NCBI GenBank assembly: GCA_021442155.1
Contig: CM038221.1
Span: 152,387,601 to 152,451,600 of the forward strand
Length of the DNA: 64,000 nt
Reading direction: 5' to 3'
Source of the DNA: Cymbidium sinense
Lineage: Eukaryota; Streptophyta; Magnoliopsida; Asparagales; Orchidaceae
A program made the translations under genes and the position numbers. The notes beneath the pieces were generated by a model that made no database searches, was not told where the DNA came from, and was given only the letters and a program-made list of their open reading frames with translations. Within the stretch, counting starts at the first letter, position 1. Each line of letters starts with the position of its first letter. This document shows positions 58,231 to 64,000 of the stretch, piece by piece.

Positions 58231-60424
58231 TGGAGGGTAGCTTTGTCTAGTGGAGACAAAGCTCTGTTAAAAGTTTCAAGCCTTGATTTGAAGTGGATCT
58301 TCCAATTGACCAAACTCCCCTCTAATGGCTTGCAGTTTTGATCAAAATCCCCCTTCCCATGGTGGAGACTTGGGATTCACTTTGGGTGAGCTCGACTTTC
58401 TTCCTTGATGGTGCTTGCAAAGTGAATTGGGATTTGGTTAATAATTGAGTGACTTGGAAATTTCTTAGGCCTCCCCTATCTCAGCTATGAAGAAAACCGA
58501 GAGAGGAAAATTCAAAGGAGCTTGAGAATGCTTGGGAAACATGGAGAAGCTTGCCTTTGATCCTTTGAGCTCAATCGAATGCAAGGAAGTTTCTTTGAGT
58601 GGGAATGAGGGGGTGTATATCTCCCCCCTACTTGGATCGGAAGGCTGAGGCTTGCTCTTCCATTTTGGATCAATTGATGAGATTGAATGGGTTATTTTTG
58701 TTATTAAGAGTGTCATGTGCTTCAGTTTTGGTAGAGGAGTGGAGGGGAGAAGGTGCACATGTGCTAGGTGAATGTGGGAGGTGATCTAAGTGGAGAATTT
58801 TTATTGGAGGGGTTAGTTTGGCCTTGGGTTGGGTCATGTGCACCACCTCCCTTAGTGTCCAAATGGTCCACTAGGAGGATGCCAAGTGGCCATGAGAAGG
58901 AATTGGCCAAATTCTAAGTGAATTTGTCCATAGGTTACCCTTTGACCCAAGGGTAAAATGGTCATTTGGCCTTAATTTTGATTTGGACAGATTTTAGATG
59001 TTTCAAAAATAGCTTGGGCCAAATTTCAAAGAATTTAGAGTTAATTTGATATGCATTGGCTCAAGTTGACCCATTTAGGTTAAAATGGGTCAACCTGGGT
59101 CAAGTTGATCAATTGGTCAAATTGGGTCAAACCATGAGTTAGTCAAGTTCAAATGATCATTTGGAGTGATTTGGTATCATTGGTTTGGTTCAATTTGACT
59201 TATATTTGGTTTTGATTCATTTGAGTTCACTTAGGTCAAATGGTCAAGTTGACAATTTGACCCATTTGACCCAATTGTTAGGTCATGGGTTGGTTTAGGC
59301 TTGGTTGGTCATTTGAAATGTATTGCAAGCTTTGGTTTCAAATTTTGGTTTGGCTAAGTTTCAAGTTGATTTGACCTTTAGGTCAAGTTGGGTTCATGGT
59401 CAATTGAGTTGGGTCTATTGGAGCTGGTCAAGTTCAACAAGTGATTTAGAATGAATTTGACTATTGGTTGCAATCAATTTGGCTTAGATAGATTTGACCC
59501 ATTTTGACTTTTAGGTCAACTTGGGTCAAGTGGCCAATGACTAGGTTTGGCTCAAATGATGAGTTGGTCAAGTTTAATGATTGATTATGGATTGATTTAG
59601 ATCAATGGTTTCAATCAATTTGCTATGGTGGATTTTGGCTAATTTGGGTTTCATTTAGGCTAAGCATTGACTTCGTCAAAGGCTAGGTTTGACTTGGTTT
59701 GACTCAATTTGAGTGATTGATCATCCTAGGATGATTGTTGCTCACAACGTGAGGCTTAGATGGGATTAGTTCAATCCAATTTGGGTAGGATTAGAATTTG
59801 GCTCAAAAATGTATTTTTGTCACTTTGGGTCAAGTGAGCCTAAGTGGGTCAATTGGCTTGATCAAGGCTTGATTCAAGTTTGGTTGAACTCACATATGGA
59901 CTTATAATTAAAATATAAATCCAATTGCAAGTGATTTGGAGTCAAATGGGTTTTGATTCATTTAACAATTTTAAGTTCAAAGGATGAACATGGGTTTGAT
60001 TTGGGTTAGTTTGATCTTGATTGATGATTGAAGTTTATGTTTATATTTTGTTTGTGATTGAAGGATTGATTGTTTGAAGAGAAAATCCAAAGGCTTGGAT
60101 TGATTTGAGAATGATTTGGCTAAGTTCAAGAATTTGACTTGAAAGGGTATAGGTTGGATTTAGGTTAGATTTGGATTTGAGTTTTGAATTTGGTTTTGGT
60201 TATTTGAATTTATATTTCATTTATATTTGTGAATATAAATGAGAATATAAATGGGTTATGAGAAAATCTTTTGAAATTGGACTGATTTGTATTTGATTTG
60301 AGCTAAGTCCATAAGATGAAATCAAAAGCTTAGGAAAGATTTTGGATTTAGAATTCAATCATGGGTTTCAATCATTTGATTTAATTGATTCATGATTTAA
60401 GAAAATGCATTGAATTGAATTATG

Positions 60425-60625
60425 ATTTGGAATGATTTGAATTTGAGAAAATGAGTTTTGAATTTGAAGTTGATTTGAATTTAAGAAATTTGGAGTGATT
60501 TGAATTTGAAGGATTTGAATTTGAAATTGATTTGAATTTGAAGTTGATTTGAATTTGAAGTTTGATTTGAATTTGAAGTTAATTTGAATTTGAAGTTGAT
60601 TTGAGTTTGAAGTTTGACTTGAAAG
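60425..60625 (-). repeat. 17-bp minisatellite in A 5' LTR
   Basis: The unit close to 'ttgatttgaatttgaag' is repeated about ten times. It is the longest of the five LTR copies of this repeat and differs in length from its partner LTR (33,180-33,360), so it changed after insertion. Confidence 0.85.
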
Positions 60626-60844
60626 AAGGAAGTAAGAATTTGGTTCAAGCTATAAGGTAGGAAAGTTTTGCTAATTCCCCAAGGCATGGCCTATTCCTAT
60701 GGGAAACCCTTCTAAATCTCTAGGGTTAGGTTAAGTATTTACCTAATCACTAGAAGTTTCTTAAGACTAAGGAACTCTTAATGTCTAGAGGAGTCCTATG
60801 TCTAAGATGAAGAAGTTGAAATCATTCCAAAAGTGAGGTCAACA

Positions 60845-63800
60845 ATAGTTAATTATATCATAAGAAGGTGAGTTCCTTAAGAATACTCTCGATTAAAGTA
60901 AGTGATTGTTGTCTCCAAAGAATTCAAAGATAGGTCTATCAATAAATTGGTTGTACTTTTGAAAATGAAGTGGGATAGATCAAAAGGGGAGAGTTATTAT
61001 AGAAACTAAAGGAGATGAATAGGGAGTGCTCGTGATACTAGGAAGCCTAGTGAGCACTCCAATCTATCATATGGTTGGGCATTATATATTAAAAATTGAA
61101 AATTTATTTGTTTGAGTTGAACTTTATTAGAAATCTAGGACTTATAATTCCACAATACAAGGTATGAAATGCCTAAGAGGTGAGGATTTATGCTTGTAGC
61201 CCATGAAGGGAAATAACAACCTCAGACTCTAAATCTAAGGAGCTTTGGCGAGGGCCAAATCACAACCTAAATCTAAGGAGAAAGTGGGTATATGGTTTAC
61301 CTCCACAAGAGAGAGTAAGCCACCGACTGCTGGACTTATTATTTCCTGGAGTGGCAGCCAACTAACTCCTCATACACTTTAAATTCATGTAGGCAAGTCA
61401 TATGCTTTGCAATATGGTTATAGAAGAGGAAACTAAGTCCTTAAACCCACTCCCTAAGAGACTAGATCATTAAGGGCATGAATAATGACTTAATCTAATG
61501 CAAATTTTATCAAAATTTATTTGATTTTTGGACTTTTTGTTTTGACACAGGCTATAGGTTTTTGTATGCCTAAATGCATGAGAAATTGATTATGGGCCAA
61601 ATCAAAAGAGAAAGAGGTGTCTTTCCATCAAAGGCTCTTACATGTTAAGCCTTTATTCTCTGATACAGATGTAAGCCCTCTTTTAACAAGAGTGGAAGAA
61701 TATGATATGCATGATATTATACACATAATCACCTAGCTAAGGGGTTATTAAATATTTTGTTATCTTGATTTAATTCCTAGGCTTTTGTATGAGGTTGTGA
61801 GTTATTTTAAAATTTTAGTTATGAGTTGTTAGTGGGATAGAAAATTTATTTTTCATCCTAAGAGCCTAAACAGATCCAGGCCACACAGTAATCACCAATC
61901 ATAAATAAACTATGAAAAGGAATGTTATTTCTAATGCACAAGCTAAATAAAATATCAAACAATTTTATAAATCTATTGTAAAAGAATAAGAGACCGGTGT
62001 GGCCGGGTACCACCATACAACCCGAAAAGAAATGTGAGTAGCTGAGCTCTACCCTTATACATCTTGGTATAATGAAAGAATAATTATAATTATAAAATGA
62101 TAAGTGTTATGGGGGTCTTCATTCTTCATCCTCCATTCTTCACTCTTCATCTTTCATTCCTTCATCTTGATTTGCTCCATTTCTTTATTTCTTTTGGCTT
62201 GTTTGGGATGTAGCTTGCTCCAATGGCATCACATGGTATATAAGACATGGTCTTATAATCAATCTTCACCCTTGATCCCCATAACACTTCTCCTAATCCT
62301 AATGCAAATTTATATTAAGAGAAAGGAAAGTAAATCTAGCTGCACCTGCAAAATAAAGGTTATTTAAACACACCATACAACCCAAGCAGTTATATGAATA
62401 ATTTGGACTTAGCACCCCACACATGGATAACCAAGCCCACCTGTCCTAACTTGGGTTATGCTTAGCGGTATAAGCAACTTGCATAGCAAAACATATTTAT
62501 ATTTTTATTATAGTGTCCCTTAAGCACAACCCTCTGCATAAAGCATGATTAGGATAATATCAACCTAACATCCAGACTATGCACATACATCCTAACATCC
62601 AGCCTAAAATAATACATCACAAAACCAAACATTTATCAAACCATGCACCGCCCTAACATAAAGCTAGTAATGGTGATTTAATCTAATGTGTGTGTGTTAA
62701 GTCTTGTGTGGTATATCCTAATTAGGCTTTAGGGTTATAATTTGCTAAGTGTGGGAATTTAATTTATAAAGGGTTGATTTCTCTTTAAGTGGTTTAATTG
62801 ATTTTAATATTTTACTTAGTGTTTTATTTTGTTTCATATGACCTACACTTAGAAACTAAGTGTTATGTAGAGAAGAAAGAGAGGGAATATCTCTTTTATC
62901 CCTACCTTAAGTCATTTCTAAGGTAAGTTAATTAATGAATTTCCTTTAGTGAATAGTTTATTATGTGTTTTAATTAACCCTAAGTTTAGATTCACTCTAA
63001 ATGACCCTATTCAATAAGAAAGGCATATTTTAAGATTAATTGAAATGGATTACTATCACATAACACACATTCATTCATTTCTTTCCATCATGTATATCAT
63101 GCATATGAGTAAATCCTAAGCATACATATACATGTAATGTATATTCTTAGCATACTTGAATGATGAATGCAAAGAAGTGTATTTGGAATTTAAATATTTC
63201 ATTTTGATTGAATTATGAATGCATGTCTTTATTACATAAAAAGAGGGATTTTTCATCCATTAGCGAGGTACACATTCACAAGTATAAAACTTTTAAGTGA
63301 GTACAGTATCATTATTTTCTACACCAGGAGCGTAAGGTACAAGACCTACTTAGGGCTACTTAAAGCCTCGCAGCCCCAGGATGTCCAGACTAATATACCA
63401 CTTTTCTTAAATACATGTAGATGTATGAACAACTATAAGGATAGAAAACCCATGCAAAAGTTATGCTTGATTTATTTCATTTATGATTCTTATTCATACA
63501 TTATACATGCATATATAAGAGTTTTAAGTGAGGCACCAATATTTTATACACTACATAGGTACAAGACCAACTACTGGGCTACTTAAAGCCTCATGGATGT
63601 CTGACTAATATACCACTTTTCTCAAATAATGAATGTACAAAAAGAACCACATGAATAGGGAATCATGCAAAAAAATTATGTTTGATTTGATTATGTGATT
63701 TACATATGTGATAGAAAATTCTTCCTAAGTCTTAACATGGAGATGCATAGGAGTAGATTTAGACAAGTGTTATGTTCTTTTCAAATGAACTATACACTTG

Positions 63801-64000
63801 TAAATCCTATGTGAATCCATGTAGGATAAGGAAAGAGAACTTCATATTCCATATCTTATATTATTATCACATGCAAGCTTATAGATATTTGTAGTTAACA
63901 TCACTTCATTTATAATGATTGATTTATAGGATTTTAAAAATAGTTTTTGATTTAATTGATAATAGCCACACATATTTTTAATTTAAGTCAACACATGCAA
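60845..64000 (-). mobile_element. LTR E, right part (runs off the window)
   Basis: It resumes with ATAGT then 'taattatatcataag', exactly where the left part stopped (26,140). It continues in the same block order as A and B to the AT-rich middle at 64,000. A local duplication lies at 63,290-63,640. The frames at 62,104-62,367 and 63,215-63,586 sit in conserved LTR sequence but are not maintained in B. Whether E has an internal region cannot be seen. Confidence 0.88.
63290..63640 (-). repeat. Local ~225-bp tandem duplication in LTR E
   Basis: The block 'gggctacttaaagcctc' followed by 'actaatataccacttttct' occurs at 63,352-63,407 and again at 63,568-63,621. Both copies are preceded by 'ttttaagtgag' and 'tacaagacc'. 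The second copy is more eroded. Other LTRs have one copy. Confidence 0.85.

Larger units (their letters stand above)
26141..60844 (-). mobile_element. Element A, nested composite (34.7 kb) with insertion of B and a large deletion
   Basis: A is bounded by ATAAT/ATAGT inside LTR E. Its two end LTRs (26,141-33,589 and 53,288-60,844) both start TATGGT instead of TGTGGT. They share the following 'tttttatttctcaaactctt' and 'ggaatttgaaaaataaaaa' segments, seen in no other LTR here, so they are a true pair. Between them, read on the minus strand, are leader, pre-gag, gag, protease, linker and half an RT. Then come a stub of B spacer, the B LTR and the rest of A's 3' spacer. Integrase, the RNase H domains and part of the spacer are missing. 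Confidence 0.88.
53288..60844 (-). mobile_element. Element A 5' LTR (7,557 bp)
   Basis: On the + strand it starts TATGGTGTTTAACTTTTT and ends GTGAGGTCAACA, flanked by ATAGT. It shares the TATGGT tip and the next 60 bases with the LTR at 26,141. It contains a GC-richer block (57,775-58,230), a W-box-like array (59,050-59,860, with small deletions) and the longest 17-bp minisatellite (60,425-60,625). Compared with its partner it has an extra block near 53,480-53,530, where 'cacatatgaggact' is duplicated. Frames at 54,364-54,603, 54,922-55,161, 56,002-56,313, 58,465-58,784 and 60,481-60,687 are not supported as genes. Confidence 0.92.

Noticed and set aside
1..64000. Host genes, tRNA, rRNA or small RNA genes
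   Set aside because: I looked for long frames, intron-exon patterns and tRNA-like cloverleaf boxes and found none that I could support. Every stretch is accounted for by the repeat family.

Overview
The window looks like intergenic DNA from a large, repeat-rich plant genome. It is AT-rich, carries no host gene that I can recognise, and almost every base belongs to copies of one LTR-retrotransposon family. Broken gag, protease, reverse transcriptase, RNase H and integrase remains place the family in Ty3/gypsy. A second, archaeal-type RNase H remnant between RNase H and integrase, long untranslated spacers with tandem repeats, and a primer site resembling the tRNA-Arg type point to the Tat/Ogre lineage. 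The species cannot be named from this sequence.

The family is very large. Its LTRs are about 7.4-7.6 kb, run TGTTGACC...ACCACA in the sense direction, and have ends fixed by target-site duplications. Adding the LTRs, a 4.7 kb leader before gag, gag-pol and a 2.9 kb spacer after integrase gives an inferred complete element near 30 kb.

Layout. Element C (+) fills 1-25,208: pre-gag, gag and pol remains (1-7,640), a repeat-rich 3' spacer (7,640-10,524) and a 3' LTR (10,525-25,208). That LTR is split by an inverted solo LTR, S (14,525-22,129), flanked by ATAGG/ATAAG. C sits in an older + strand LTR, D (25,209-25,861). From 25,862 a minus-strand LTR, E, begins. It is interrupted at 26,140 by element A (26,141-60,844, TSD ATAAT/ATAGT) and resumes from 60,845 to the window end. 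A consists of a 3' LTR (26,141-33,589), part of its 3' spacer (33,590-36,582), an inserted LTR from element B (36,583-43,983) with a stub of B spacer (to 44,230), then A's truncated RT, linker, protease, gag, pre-gag, leader (44,231-53,287) and its 5' LTR (53,288-60,844). One deletion between A's RT and B's spacer, with GGATGA microhomology, explains why B has no 5' LTR and A has no integrase.

All coding regions carry stops and frameshifts, so nothing here is likely to move by itself. The most striking structure is the A leader (about 50.2-52.9 kb), a tandem array of about 30 units. Each unit can fold into a hairpin with a conserved AATTTGGGTA loop, and the stem sequences change in matched pairs between units. 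The LTRs also carry dense TTGACC/GGTCAA (W-box-like) clusters upstream of a GC-richer, promoter-like block with inverted repeats.
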